A stretch of 11,998 nucleotides of DNA from Actinomycetota bacterium (GTDB lineage Bacteria > Actinomycetota > UBA4738 > HRBIN12), in assembly GCA_005885325.1 (NCBI GenBank), contig VAYX01000067.1, positions 1 to 11,998 of the forward strand, read 5' to 3'. Position 1 is the stretch's first letter. Each line of letters opens with the position of its first letter. A program made the translations under genes and the position numbers. Below are positions 6,221 to 11,998 of this stretch, piece after piece. The notes under the pieces are model-generated. The model was given only the letters and a program-made list of their open reading frames with translations. It searched no databases and was not told where the DNA came from.

Positions 6221-7338
6221 GCAAGGTCCGCCTCGCGATCGTGGGCGTTGGCAACTGCGCCTCGTCGCTGGTCCAAGGACTCGAGTACTACAAGCACGCG
6301 GATCCGGAGGACCGGGTGCCGGGCCTCATGCACGCGCAGCTCGGGCCGTACCACGTGTCGGACGTCGAGATCGTGGCCGCCTTCGACGTCGACGCCAAGA
6401 AGGTCGGCAAGGACGTGGCCGAGGCGATCTTCTCCGAGCCGAACAACACGATCCGCTTCGCCGACGTGCCCCCGACGGGCGTGACGGTTCAGCGCGGGCC
6501 CACGCTCGACAGCCTGGGCAAGTACTACAAGGAAGTCATCGCCGAGTCCGAGCAAGCGCCCGTCGACGTCGCGAAGATCCTTCGAGACGTCCAGGCCGAC
6601 GTGCTCGTGTGCTACCTCCCGGTCGGGAGCGAGGCCGCCGCCAAGCAGTACGCGCAGGCCGCCATCGACGCCAAGGTGGCCATGGTCAACTGCCTGCCCG
6701 TGTTCATCGCCTCGGACCGCGAGTGGGGCCGGAAGTTCGTCGATGCCGGCCTGCCGATCGTCGGCGACGACATCAAGAGCCAGGTCGGCGCCACCATCGT
6801 GCACCGCATCCTGACCAAGCTCTTCGAGGACCGCGGGGTGAAGCTGAACCGGACCTACCAGCTGAACTTCGGCGGCAACATGGACTTCATGAACATGCTG
6901 GAGCGGGAACGGCTGGTGTCCAAGAAGCAGTCGAAGACCCAGTCGGTGCAGAGCCAGCTTGAGAAGCCGCTCGACCGCAAGGACATCCACATCGGGCCGT
7001 CGGACTACGTGCCGTGGCTGGAGGATCGCAAGTGGGCGCAGATCCGGCTGGAGGGCCAGTCCTTCGGCGACGTGCCGCTGACCATCGAACTGAAGCTCGA
7101 GGTGTGGGACAGCCCGAACTCTGCCGGCGTGGCCATCGACGCCATCCGCTGCGCCAAGCTTGCCCGGGACCGCGGCGTCGCCGGCCCGCTCATCGGGCCG
7201 AGCGCGTACTTCATGAAGTCGCCGCCCGTCCAGTTCACCGACGACATCGCCCGCGAGATGGTCGAGGAGTTCATCCTGGGCAACGGGGCCAGCCGTTCCG
7301 CCGACTGGACCGCCTTCTTCGACGCCCAGCCCGCGTAA
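6217..7338 (+). CDS. ino1: Inositol-3-phosphate synthase (myo-inositol-1-phosphate synthase)
   Basis: This enzyme converts D-glucose 6-phosphate to 1D-myo-inositol 3-phosphate using NAD+ internally, the first step toward phosphatidylinositol and, in actinobacteria, mycothiol-type thiols and PI mannosides. The 373-residue length is close to the mycobacterial enzyme. Visible signatures are the Rossmann NAD-binding loop GVGNCASS (10-17), NFGGNMDFMNML (217-228), SDYVPWL (262-268) and LKLEVWDSPNSAG (292-304) in the active-site half. ATG 6217 overlaps the padR stop (ATGA), and AAAGGAG at 6202-6208 gives an 8-nt spacing, so translation is coupled to padR and no separate promoter is seen. The MFS gene downstream starts after 42 nt with its own -10 box. 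No missing motifs or frame problems are seen. Confidence 0.96.
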   Translation: MSKVRLAIVGVGNCASSLVQGLEYYKHADPEDRVPGLMHAQLGPYHVSDVEIVAAFDVDAKKVGKDVAEAIFSEPNNTIRFADVPPTGVTVQRGPTLDSLGKYYKEVIAESEQAPVDVAKILRDVQADVLVCYLPVGSEAAAKQYAQAAIDAKVAMVNCLPVFIASDREWGRKFVDAGLPIVGDDIKSQVGATIVHRILTKLFEDRGVKLNRTYQLNFGGNMDFMNMLERERLVSKKQSKTQSVQSQLEKPLDRKDIHIGPSDYVPWLEDRKWAQIRLEGQSFGDVPLTIELKLEVWDSPNSAGVAIDAIRCAKLARDRGVAGPLIGPSAYFMKSPPVQFTDDIAREMVEEFILGNGASRSADWTAFFDAQPA

Positions 7339-7368
7339 GCCTCAGAACTCTTTCCCCGCGCCACAACC

Positions 7369-7374
7369 TAGGAT
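7369..7374 (+). promoter_or_regulatory. -10 box TAGGAT for leaderless MFS gene
   Basis: TAGGAT ends 6 nt before GTG 7381 in a short 42-nt gap after ino1. No Shine-Dalgarno and no clear -35 are seen. The spacing is identical to the boxes at 3434 and 4855 and supports GTG 7381 as the start. Confidence 0.6.
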
Positions 7375-7380
7375 TCGGCC

Positions 7381-8901
7381 GTGAAGGGGACCCTGGCGCG
7401 GACCCGCGACGCGCTGCGAAGCCAGGACTTTCGGCGCCTGTTCGCCATCCGATTGGTGAGCCAGTCCGCCGACGGCTTCTTCCAGGCCGCGTTGGTCGCG
7501 TCGGTCGTCTTCAACCCGGAGAAGCAGAGCACGGCCGTGGGGTTCGCCATCGCGACGCTCCTGGTGTCGCTGCCGTTCTCGGCGGTGGGGCCGTTCACCG
7601 GGGTGTTCATCGACCGGTGGTCCAGGCGGCGCATCCTGGTGGTGGCGCCCTGGATCCGGGCGGCGGTCGTGGGGCTGGCCCTGCTGAACCCACGGACGGC
7701 GGCGGTGCCGTTCTACGTGGGCGTCGTCCTGGTGTTCTCGCTCAACCGGTTCTACCTGGCGACCGCCCAGGCCGTCGTCCCCCGCCTGGTCCCCACCGAG
7801 GACCTGCTGATGGCGAACTCGATCGCCACCGTCGGCGGAACCGTCGCGCTCCTGGCCGGTGTCTTCGTGGGCGGGTGGATCTCCGACGTCTTCGGCAACG
7901 TGCCGGTGCTCGTGGCGGCCGGTGCGATGTGGCTCGTCGGCTCGCTGATCGCCACTCGCATCACGACGAGCCTCACACCGCATCGCCCGCCGGCCGAAGC
8001 GGTGACCGACGAGATCCGGCGCGTGGCCCACGAGTTCGCGGACGGGATGCACCGGCTCGCTCGGACCCCTCGGGCGGTCGGACCGATCACCTCCATCACG
8101 ATCGACCAGCTCGGGCAGGGCATCATGCTGGTGCTGTCGCTGTTCGTCTTCCGCGAGCGGTACCGGGAGGGCGTCGGCTCCTTCTCCAACCTGATCGGGG
8201 CCGGCGGGGTTGGGGTCCTGGTGGGGATCGTCACCGTGGGCAAGCTCGAGGAGCGGTTCGCCAAGGAACGCATTGTCGCCGGGGCGTTCGTCGTGGGGGG
8301 CGTGTGCCTGCTGGCGCTCTCCTTACATCTCACCGGCCTCACGGTGCTGCTCGGCAGCTTCGCCGTAGGCCTCACGTTCGCGTGGAAGAAGATCCCGGTC
8401 GACACGATGGTCCAGGAGGCCATCCCGGACGGATATCGCGGACGCGTGTTCGCCGTGTACGACGTGTCCTACAACGTGGCCCGGGTGGTCGCGGCGTTCG
8501 TGGCGATCGCCATGCTCCGCTCGCTCAGCCCGGAGGTCTCGGTGGCCCTGATCGGGTCGGCGTTCGTCCTGTTCGCCATGCTCCGCTCGCTCAGCCCGGA
8601 GGTCTCGGTGGCCCTGATCGGGACGGCGTTCGTCCTGTACGCGCCGGTGCTCCCGAGGTGGATCGCCCGCACCCCCGAGCTCGTCGTCCGGTTCTACGAG
8701 GGAGGCCGAGCCGAGGAATGGCCGCGAGCCGTCGTGTGGGGCGGCGTCGAGGAACGTGCCGAGGTGCAGCGATCATGGATGGAGGAACACGACGGCGAAC
8801 GGCGGAGGTGTTTCCGGCTGGCCCTCGAGGACGGAACCGTGATCGAGGTGTCCAAGCCCGAGGGCACCGGCACCTGGCGCCTGGAACGCGAGCTGACCTA
8901 G
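7381..8901 (+). CDS. MFS transporter (EntS/MFS_3-like) with C-terminal soluble extension
   Basis: This 506-residue membrane protein looks like an exporter of the EntS/MFS_3 branch: LRSQDFRRLFAIRLVSQ at the N-terminus, a motif-A-like loop FIDRWSRRRIL (about 76-86), and alternating hydrophobic helices to about residue 425. Residues 377-398 and 399-420 are a near-identical 22-residue tandem duplication covering the last transmembrane segment, so the helix count may be one more than normal. About 80 polar residues follow (425-506), rich in Glu/Arg and ending in a beta-type stretch (CFRLALEDGTVIEV); this added domain is not part of the transporter fold and I do not recognise it firmly. GTG 7381 is chosen because of the -10 box. 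A rare TTA leucine codon occurs at 8323. The stop overlaps that of the convergent MFS gene. Substrate unknown. Confidence 0.88.
   Translation: MKGTLARTRDALRSQDFRRLFAIRLVSQSADGFFQAALVASVVFNPEKQSTAVGFAIATLLVSLPFSAVGPFTGVFIDRWSRRRILVVAPWIRAAVVGLALLNPRTAAVPFYVGVVLVFSLNRFYLATAQAVVPRLVPTEDLLMANSIATVGGTVALLAGVFVGGWISDVFGNVPVLVAAGAMWLVGSLIATRITTSLTPHRPPAEAVTDEIRRVAHEFADGMHRLARTPRAVGPITSITIDQLGQGIMLVLSLFVFRERYREGVGSFSNLIGAGGVGVLVGIVTVGKLEERFAKERIVAGAFVVGGVCLLALSLHLTGLTVLLGSFAVGLTFAWKKIPVDTMVQEAIPDGYRGRVFAVYDVSYNVARVVAAFVAIAMLRSLSPEVSVALIGSAFVLFAMLRSLSPEVSVALIGTAFVLYAPVLPRWIARTPELVVRFYEGGRAEEWPRAVVWGGVEERAEVQRSWMEEHDGERRRCFRLALEDGTVIEVSKPEGTGTWRLERELT
8507..8638 (+). repeat. 66-bp in-frame tandem duplication inside the MFS gene
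   Basis: Unit 1 (8507-8572) and unit 2 (8573-8638) match at 65 of 66 bases by direct comparison; the one difference is T8557 versus A8623 (Ser to Thr). The next codon position differs as well (Phe398 versus Tyr420). Each unit encodes 22 residues, including MLRSLSPEVSVALIG. The duplication keeps the frame and is too similar to be ancient. Confidence 0.95.
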
Positions 8902-10223
8902 GCGGTCGCGGTCTCCTCGGTGGCCAGCTTGGGATCGGTGGCGCCCTGATAGACGGGTACGCCGACGACCTCGGGCTTCCTCGCGGCTGCGTGAGCGCGC
9001 GCTGCGATGCGACGTCGGGCCAGCATCCATAGGCCGGCCAGGCCCGTGGCCACGGCGACGATCCCGCCGAGCGCGATCCCCATCCTCGGACCGAACCGAT
9101 CGGCGACCCATCCGGCGATGGGCGCGCCGATCGGGGTTCCGCCCAGGAACACCATGCCGTAGAGGGCCATGACCCGGCCCCGCATGGTGGCGCGCGAGCT
9201 GAGCTGGAGGGTGGAGTTGCCGGTGATCATGAACACCATGCTGACGATGCCCATCGGCACGAGCACCAGGAGCTCCGCCCAGAAGGTGGGCGCGGCCGCC
9301 GCCAAGATCGACGCCACGCCGAACGCGACCGCCGCGACGGCCAGGCGCCGGGGGCTCGGCTCCTGCTGGCGGGCCATGGCCAGCGCGCCGATGAGCGACC
9401 CCACGCCGAGCACCGAAAGCATGACCGCGTAGGTCCCAGCGTCGCCGTCGAACACCCGCGTCGCCAGGACGGGAAACAGCACGGAGAAGTTGAACGAGAA
9501 GGTGAAGATGACGGCCATCCACGCCAGCGGCAGCAGCAGCCCGGGAGTCCGGCGGACGTAGGCCAGGCCCTCGCGGAGCTGGCCCTTGCCGCGGATGGGG
9601 ACGACCTCGCGGTGGAGCTCGTTCGGCCGCATGGCGATGAGCGCCGCGATCACCGCGACGTAGGAGATCCCGTTGAACAGGAAGCTCGGCGCGAGCCCAA
9701 CCGTCGCGATCAGCACCCCGGCCAGGGCCGGGCCGACGATGCGCGTGCCGGTCATGACCGCGCTGTTCAGGCTGACCGCGTTGGTCAGGTCCTTCTGCCC
9801 CACCATCTCGGCGTAGAAGCTCTGCCGGGCAGGGTTGTCGATGGCCGTCACGACCCCGGCGAAAAGCGAGAGCGCGTACACCATCCACAGCTGGGCGGCG
9901 CCGGCGAACACGAGTACCCAGAGTGCAAGCGCCTGGAGGGCGAACGCCGTCTGGGTACCGATCAGGATGACCCGCTTGTCCCGACGGTCCGCCAGGAGGC
10001 CGGCCCACGCGCCGAGCAGCAGGATGGGGCCGAAGTTCAGCGCCAGCTGGATCCCCAGTGCCACGCTGCTCCCGGTCAGTTTCAGCACCAGCCAGGCGGC
10101 GGCGACCGACTGCATCCATGTGCCGGTGACCGAGACGATCTGGCCCACGAAGAACAGCCGGAAGTTCCGGGAGTGGGAGACCGAATGGAACGTCCGGTGG
10201 ACGGCGAAGGCGATCTTGGTCAC
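8898..10223 (-). CDS. MFS transporter (EntS/MFS_3-like), MarR-linked
   Basis: A 441-residue, 12-helix MFS exporter. The N-terminus has FRLFFVGQIVSVTGTWMQ (about 19-36), typical of the MFS_3/EntS group; the motif-A loop is GLLADRRDKRVIL, and ATIDNPARQSFYAEMV-type sequence (here TAIDNPARQSF) is another signature of this group. The C-terminal 35 residues are polar and cytoplasmic. GTG 10223 is preferred: it overlaps the marR stop (GTGA), GGAAGG lies 6 nt upstream (10235-10230), and transporter homology begins right after it. An open extension to 10382 is a proline/glycine-rich shadow of the marR gene. Regulation by the upstream MarR is likely. Its stop (8900-8898) overlaps the stop of the convergent MFS gene within CTAG. 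Substrate probably a drug-like or phenolic compound, by analogy with MarR-MFS pairs. Confidence 0.92.
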   Translation of the reverse strand: MTKIAFAVHRTFHSVSHSRNFRLFFVGQIVSVTGTWMQSVAAAWLVLKLTGSSVALGIQLALNFGPILLLGAWAGLLADRRDKRVILIGTQTAFALQALALWVLVFAGAAQLWMVYALSLFAGVVTAIDNPARQSFYAEMVGQKDLTNAVSLNSAVMTGTRIVGPALAGVLIATVGLAPSFLFNGISYVAVIAALIAMRPNELHREVVPIRGKGQLREGLAYVRRTPGLLLPLAWMAVIFTFSFNFSVLFPVLATRVFDGDAGTYAVMLSVLGVGSLIGALAMARQQEPSPRRLAVAAVAFGVASILAAAAPTFWAELLVLVPMGIVSMVFMITGNSTLQLSSRATMRGRVMALYGMVFLGGTPIGAPIAGWVADRFGPRMGIALGGIVAVATGLAGLWMLARRRIAARAHAAARKPEVVGVPVYQGATDPKLATEETATA

Positions 10224-10663
10224 GACTCGCCTTCCACCAGCTCGTCCAGGATGGCCGCGGCCTCTTCCAGGACGGCCAGGCGGTCCGGCTCGAGCCGCCG
10301 GAGCCGCTTCGCCAGATAGGCCTCCTTGCGCTTGCGGGTCTGGGCCAGGGATCTCGCCCCGGAAGGGGTCACCCGGACCCACGCCACCCGACGATCGTCC
10401 GGATCGACGCTTCGTTCGACCAGTCCCGTCTCCACCAGGGAGGCCACCAGGCGGGTCATGGTTGGAGGCTGGACCTGCTCAACGGCGCACAGGTCCCCGA
10501 TGGTCAAGGGCCCCACCCGCTCGATCGTGGAAAGGGCCGACAACAGCGAGGGAGTGATGCCGGGCTCGGCCTGCTGGCGGAGCTTGCGGGCCAGCCGGGT
10601 CACGCCGAGGCGGAGGCGGGAGGCCAGTTCGGCCGTGTCGATGGAGGCGATGGTCGTTGTCAC
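10220..10663 (-). CDS. MarR family transcriptional regulator
   Basis: A 147-residue dimeric winged-helix repressor. The helix-turn-helix lies at about residues 52-80 (LTIGDLCAVEQVQPPTMTRL), followed by the MarR wing with DPDDRR (87-92) and VRVTPSG. The helices at both ends form the dimer interface. Start choice: GTG 10663 stands 7 nt after a perfect TATAAT and has no Shine-Dalgarno, which fits a leaderless message. ATG 10672 overlaps that -10 hexamer and TTG 10684 lies before it, so a transcript from this promoter could not contain them; either would add only 3 or 7 residues. The stop overlaps the GTG of the MFS gene, forming a two-gene operon. Such MarR proteins usually repress their own operon and release DNA on binding a small phenolic or lipophilic ligand. 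Confidence 0.92.
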   Translation of the reverse strand: MTTTIASIDTAELASRLRLGVTRLARKLRQQAEPGITPSLLSALSTIERVGPLTIGDLCAVEQVQPPTMTRLVASLVETGLVERSVDPDDRRVAWVRVTPSGARSLAQTRKRKEAYLAKRLRRLEPDRLAVLEEAAAILDELVEGES

Positions 10664-10670
10664 GCTCGCC

Positions 10671-10700
10671 ATTATAGTTCGCAAAGCTAATTAGTGTCAC
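10671..10700 (-). promoter_or_regulatory. marR-MFS promoter: GTGACA-N18-TATAAT
   Basis: On the minus strand a -35-like GTGACA (10700-10695) and a perfect -10 TATAAT (10676-10671) are separated by 18 nt. The expected transcription start falls on or next to GTG 10663. This is the clearest sigma-70-type promoter in the window. Confidence 0.75.
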
Positions 10701-10707
10701 GAACTAT
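10674..10707. promoter_or_regulatory. MarR double operator, nested palindrome
   Basis: Perfect 8-bp arms ATAGTTCG (10674-10681) and CGAACTAT (10700-10707) surround the palindrome CTAATTAG (10687-10694); both are centred on 10690.5. The region can also be read as two 15-bp imperfect dyads, 10675-10689 and 10692-10706, placed as inverted copies that agree at 11 of 15 positions. Together they cover the -35, spacer and part of the -10, so a bound regulator would block RNA polymerase. Confidence 0.75.
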
Positions 10708-10709
10708 CT

Positions 10710-10729
10710 GGGGGACCCCCGGTCGGGGG
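10710..10729 (+). other. G5-C5-G5 element able to form two exclusive hairpins
   Basis: GGGGG (10710-10714), CCCCC (10716-10720) and GGGGG (10725-10729) can pair in two ways. The 3' choice (CCCCCG/CGGGGG, 10716-10721 with 10724-10729) has only a 2-nt loop, so it would be strained in RNA. It lies in the leader of the lipoprotein genes and just upstream of the marR operator. Function, if any, is unknown. The rest of the 10708-10805 stretch shows no clear -10 box. Confidence 0.3.
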
Positions 10730-10795
10730 AACCGCCGACCCGGTGCTTCCGTCTCTCCTGGGTTCGGCGTGCGAGACTGGGACACCGAGCGAATC

Positions 10796-10801
10796 AGGGA
10801 G
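10796..10801 (+). promoter_or_regulatory. Ribosome-binding site deciding the lipoprotein start
   Basis: AGGGAG lies 4 nt before ATG 10806. The in-frame ATG at 10743 has no such site and would put 21 polar residues ahead of a signal peptide, so 10806 is preferred. Confidence 0.6.
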
Positions 10802-10805
10802 TCGG

Positions 10806-11366
10806 ATGGGCAAGCGGACGTTGCTGGTGGTCGGTTGGTCGATCGCGATGCTCGCTGCGGCCTGCACGAATGCAGGCGGCGAAAACGCGAGTGGGACTCC
10901 GATGCCACCCACGCCAACCGCCCCGTCGCCGTCCCCGACGGGTCAGCCCTCGGCATCTCCTTCGCCGACGCTCAAGGACGGCCGGCACTTCGGCTACATC
11001 CAGTCGGCGCGGCTCATGTCCCAGCCGCAGGTCATCCGGTTCGACCTCGCCTACCTGCTGACCGGCGACGAGGCGAACCAGGCCGCAGCCGACCGGGGCG
11101 TTGAGACGCCGGTGCCGAACGACTACTTCATCGTCAACGACAACCCGAAGCTCCGACGGCTCTCCGTGGCGCCGGACCTGCGGATCCTCTTGCTCGACTG
11201 GACCAACTGCTGCGACACGACGTTCCGGGCCGACCCGCAGCTGTTCCAGGAGTCCTTCGATCAGAAGACGTACCCGCCGGGCAACTACAAGGGGAAGTTC
11301 TCCGGATACTGGCTGACGGTCAAGGGCGGAGCCGTGACGAAGGTCGAGGAGCAGTACTTCCCGTGA
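10806..11366 (+). CDS. Hypothetical lipoprotein with Pro/Ser/Thr linker
   Basis: A 186-residue predicted secreted lipoprotein. The signal peptide runs from basic residues (MGKR) through a hydrophobic core to the lipobox LAAAC, with Cys20 the lipid-modified residue. A disordered Pro/Ser/Thr linker (about 31-56) then tethers a compact domain (about 57-186). That domain has GYIQSARL, FDLAYLLTGDEANQAA, PNDYFIVNDNPKLRRLSV and a C-terminal segment FSGYWLTVKGGAVTKVEEQY. I recall similar 'LTGD...VPNDY...NDNPKLR' proteins as actinobacterial hypotheticals, but know no function. Cys135-Cys136 (NCCDT) are adjacent, which is unusual. The stop TGA overlaps the GTG of the M15 lipoprotein gene, so the two are coupled and probably act together outside the cell. 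Confidence 0.82.
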   Translation: MGKRTLLVVGWSIAMLAAACTNAGGENASGTPMPPTPTAPSPSPTGQPSASPSPTLKDGRHFGYIQSARLMSQPQVIRFDLAYLLTGDEANQAAADRGVETPVPNDYFIVNDNPKLRRLSVAPDLRILLLDWTNCCDTTFRADPQLFQESFDQKTYPPGNYKGKFSGYWLTVKGGAVTKVEEQYFP

Positions 11367-11998
11367 GTGCCGGGACGATCCGCGGCCTCGTGGCTGCCTG
11401 CGCGCTCGGGCTCATCGCGCTCCTCCCGGCGTGCGGAAGGGCCGCGGCCGACAGGGCGGCGGGAGGCGGACTCCCGGAGGCATCCCCCAGGGGAAGCGGT
11501 TCGGAGACGATGCCCGCACGCGTCTCCCCGTACCCCAGCCCGACGCCGCTCCCGGCGCGGTTCAAGGGGACGGTCTCGGACCTCCCGGCCGACCTCGAGG
11601 CGGAGATGCGAGGCACGACCTGGCACCCCGGGTGCCCCGTGCCCATCGGGCAGCTCCGCCTTCTGACCCTCAGGTATTGGGGGTTCGACCGCCAGGTGCA
11701 CGAGGGTCTGATGGTGGTGAACGGGTCGGTCGCTGGTGGAGTGGTGTCGGCGTTCCGGCAGCTGTTCGATGCCCGGTTCCGGATCAACCAGATGCACCTG
11801 GCCGTGAAGTACCGGCCCAACCACGACGACCCGAACGACGATCGGGACTACACGGCGAGCTTCAACTGCCGCCCGGTGGTCACCGCGCGGGGCCCAGGCA
11901 CGACGTGGTCGCAACACGCGTACGGCCTGGCCATCGACATCAACCCCATCGAGAACCCGTACGTAACGGCCGACGGCTACGTGCGGAACAACAACGCC
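11363..11998 (+). CDS. M15-family D-alanyl-D-alanine carboxypeptidase-like lipoprotein, partial
   Basis: The frame opens with GTG 11363, overlapping the previous stop (GTGA), and stays open for 212 codons to the window edge. GAGGAG at 11346-11351 can serve as ribosome-binding site, 11 nt away. A hydrophobic signal (residues 9-21) ends in LLPAC with Cys24 as the probable lipidation site. A low-complexity linker follows to about residue 70. The catalytic domain carries SQHAYGLAIDINP (183-195), the M15 zinc motif SxHxxGxAxD with ligands His185 and Asp192. The third zinc ligand and catalytic Glu should lie beyond the window. Relatives (VanY-like, Peptidase_M15_4) trim peptidoglycan stem peptides outside the membrane. 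The exact bond cut cannot be told from the fragment. Confidence 0.87.
   Translation, partial: MSAGTIRGLVAACALGLIALLPACGRAAADRAAGGGLPEASPRGSGSETMPARVSPYPSPTPLPARFKGTVSDLPADLEAEMRGTTWHPGCPVPIGQLRLLTLRYWGFDRQVHEGLMVVNGSVAGGVVSAFRQLFDARFRINQMHLAVKYRPNHDDPNDDRDYTASFNCRPVVTARGPGTTWSQHAYGLAIDINPIENPYVTADGYVRNNNA

Noticed and set aside
8323..8325. TTA leucine codon as a bldA-like developmental control point
   Set aside because: A single rare codon outside Streptomyces is weak evidence, and no developmental genes are nearby.
8507..8638. Tandem repeat considered as a trace of transposon insertion
   Set aside because: There is no inverted repeat or foreign sequence between the copies; a direct head-to-tail duplication by slippage is simpler.
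7014..9032. 672-codon open frame on the plus strand crossing ino1 and the MFS gene
   Set aside because: It runs out of frame through two well-supported genes and into the antisense of a third, and its product is a low-complexity Arg/Gly/Pro-rich sequence.
10224..10382. 53-residue N-terminal extension of the minus-strand MFS protein
   Set aside because: It overlaps marR in another frame, is Gly/Pro/Arg-rich, and the GTG at 10223 has a Shine-Dalgarno and coincides with the start of homology.
7381..10672. Facing MFS genes with MarR considered as part of a natural-product cluster or defence island
   Set aside because: No biosynthetic enzymes, nucleases, toxins or mobile genes are present; MarR-MFS pairs are common housekeeping efflux units.
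10743..10805. Upstream ATG for the lipoprotein
   Set aside because: It would bury the signal peptide behind 21 polar residues. ATG 10806 has AGGGAG upstream and directly opens a normal lipoprotein signal.

Overview
The window reads as chromosomal DNA of a high-GC actinobacterium, probably an uncultured or deep-branching Actinomycetota. Evidence seen: G/C-rich third codon positions throughout, a PadR regulator overlapping an actinobacterial-type myo-inositol-1-phosphate synthase gene (a pairing also known in Mycobacterium), an actinobacterial PAC2-family protein, and TANNNT-type -10 boxes placed 6-7 nt before several start codons, as expected for leaderless mRNAs. The lineage is inferred from gene content only.

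Layout. (1) 1-1142 (+): end of a DrrA-like ABC ATPase gene overlapping by 4 nt a DrrB-like ABC-2 permease gene; probably an export pump. (2) 1264-3399 (+): a large multi-spanning sensor histidine kinase (GAF + HisKA_3 + HATPase) with no response regulator in view. (3) 3446-5526 (+): PAC2 protein, a Tag-like DNA glycosylase with a repeat-built basic tail, and a flavin-binding PNPOx-like protein, packed 9-11 nt apart. (4) 5572-7338 (+): a PadR operator made of three 13-bp repeats, padR, and ino1, which starts inside the padR stop codon. (5) 7381-8901 (+): an MFS exporter carrying a very recent 66-bp in-frame duplication and a soluble C-terminal extension. (6) 10663-8898 (-): marR followed by a second MFS exporter, preceded by a promoter covered by a double palindromic operator. 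The two MFS genes converge and their stop codons overlap. (7) 10806-11998 (+): two translationally coupled lipoprotein genes, one of unknown function and one an M15-type zinc D,D-carboxypeptidase-like enzyme cut off by the window edge.

How the parts work together. PadR probably controls itself and ino1, setting the supply of inositol phosphate for phosphatidylinositol, mycothiol-type thiols and other inositol compounds. MarR probably represses itself and the exporter behind it. The coupled lipoproteins should act together at the outer face of the membrane on peptidoglycan. Genes inside or regulated at the head of operons carry Shine-Dalgarno sequences, while five genes that probably head their own transcripts lack one and have a -10 box just before the start codon. 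I see no mobile element, CRISPR array, tRNA, rRNA or recognisable defence system. The most notable items are the leaderless promoter set, the PadR and MarR operator architectures, the duplicated MFS segment and the unusual DNA glycosylase.
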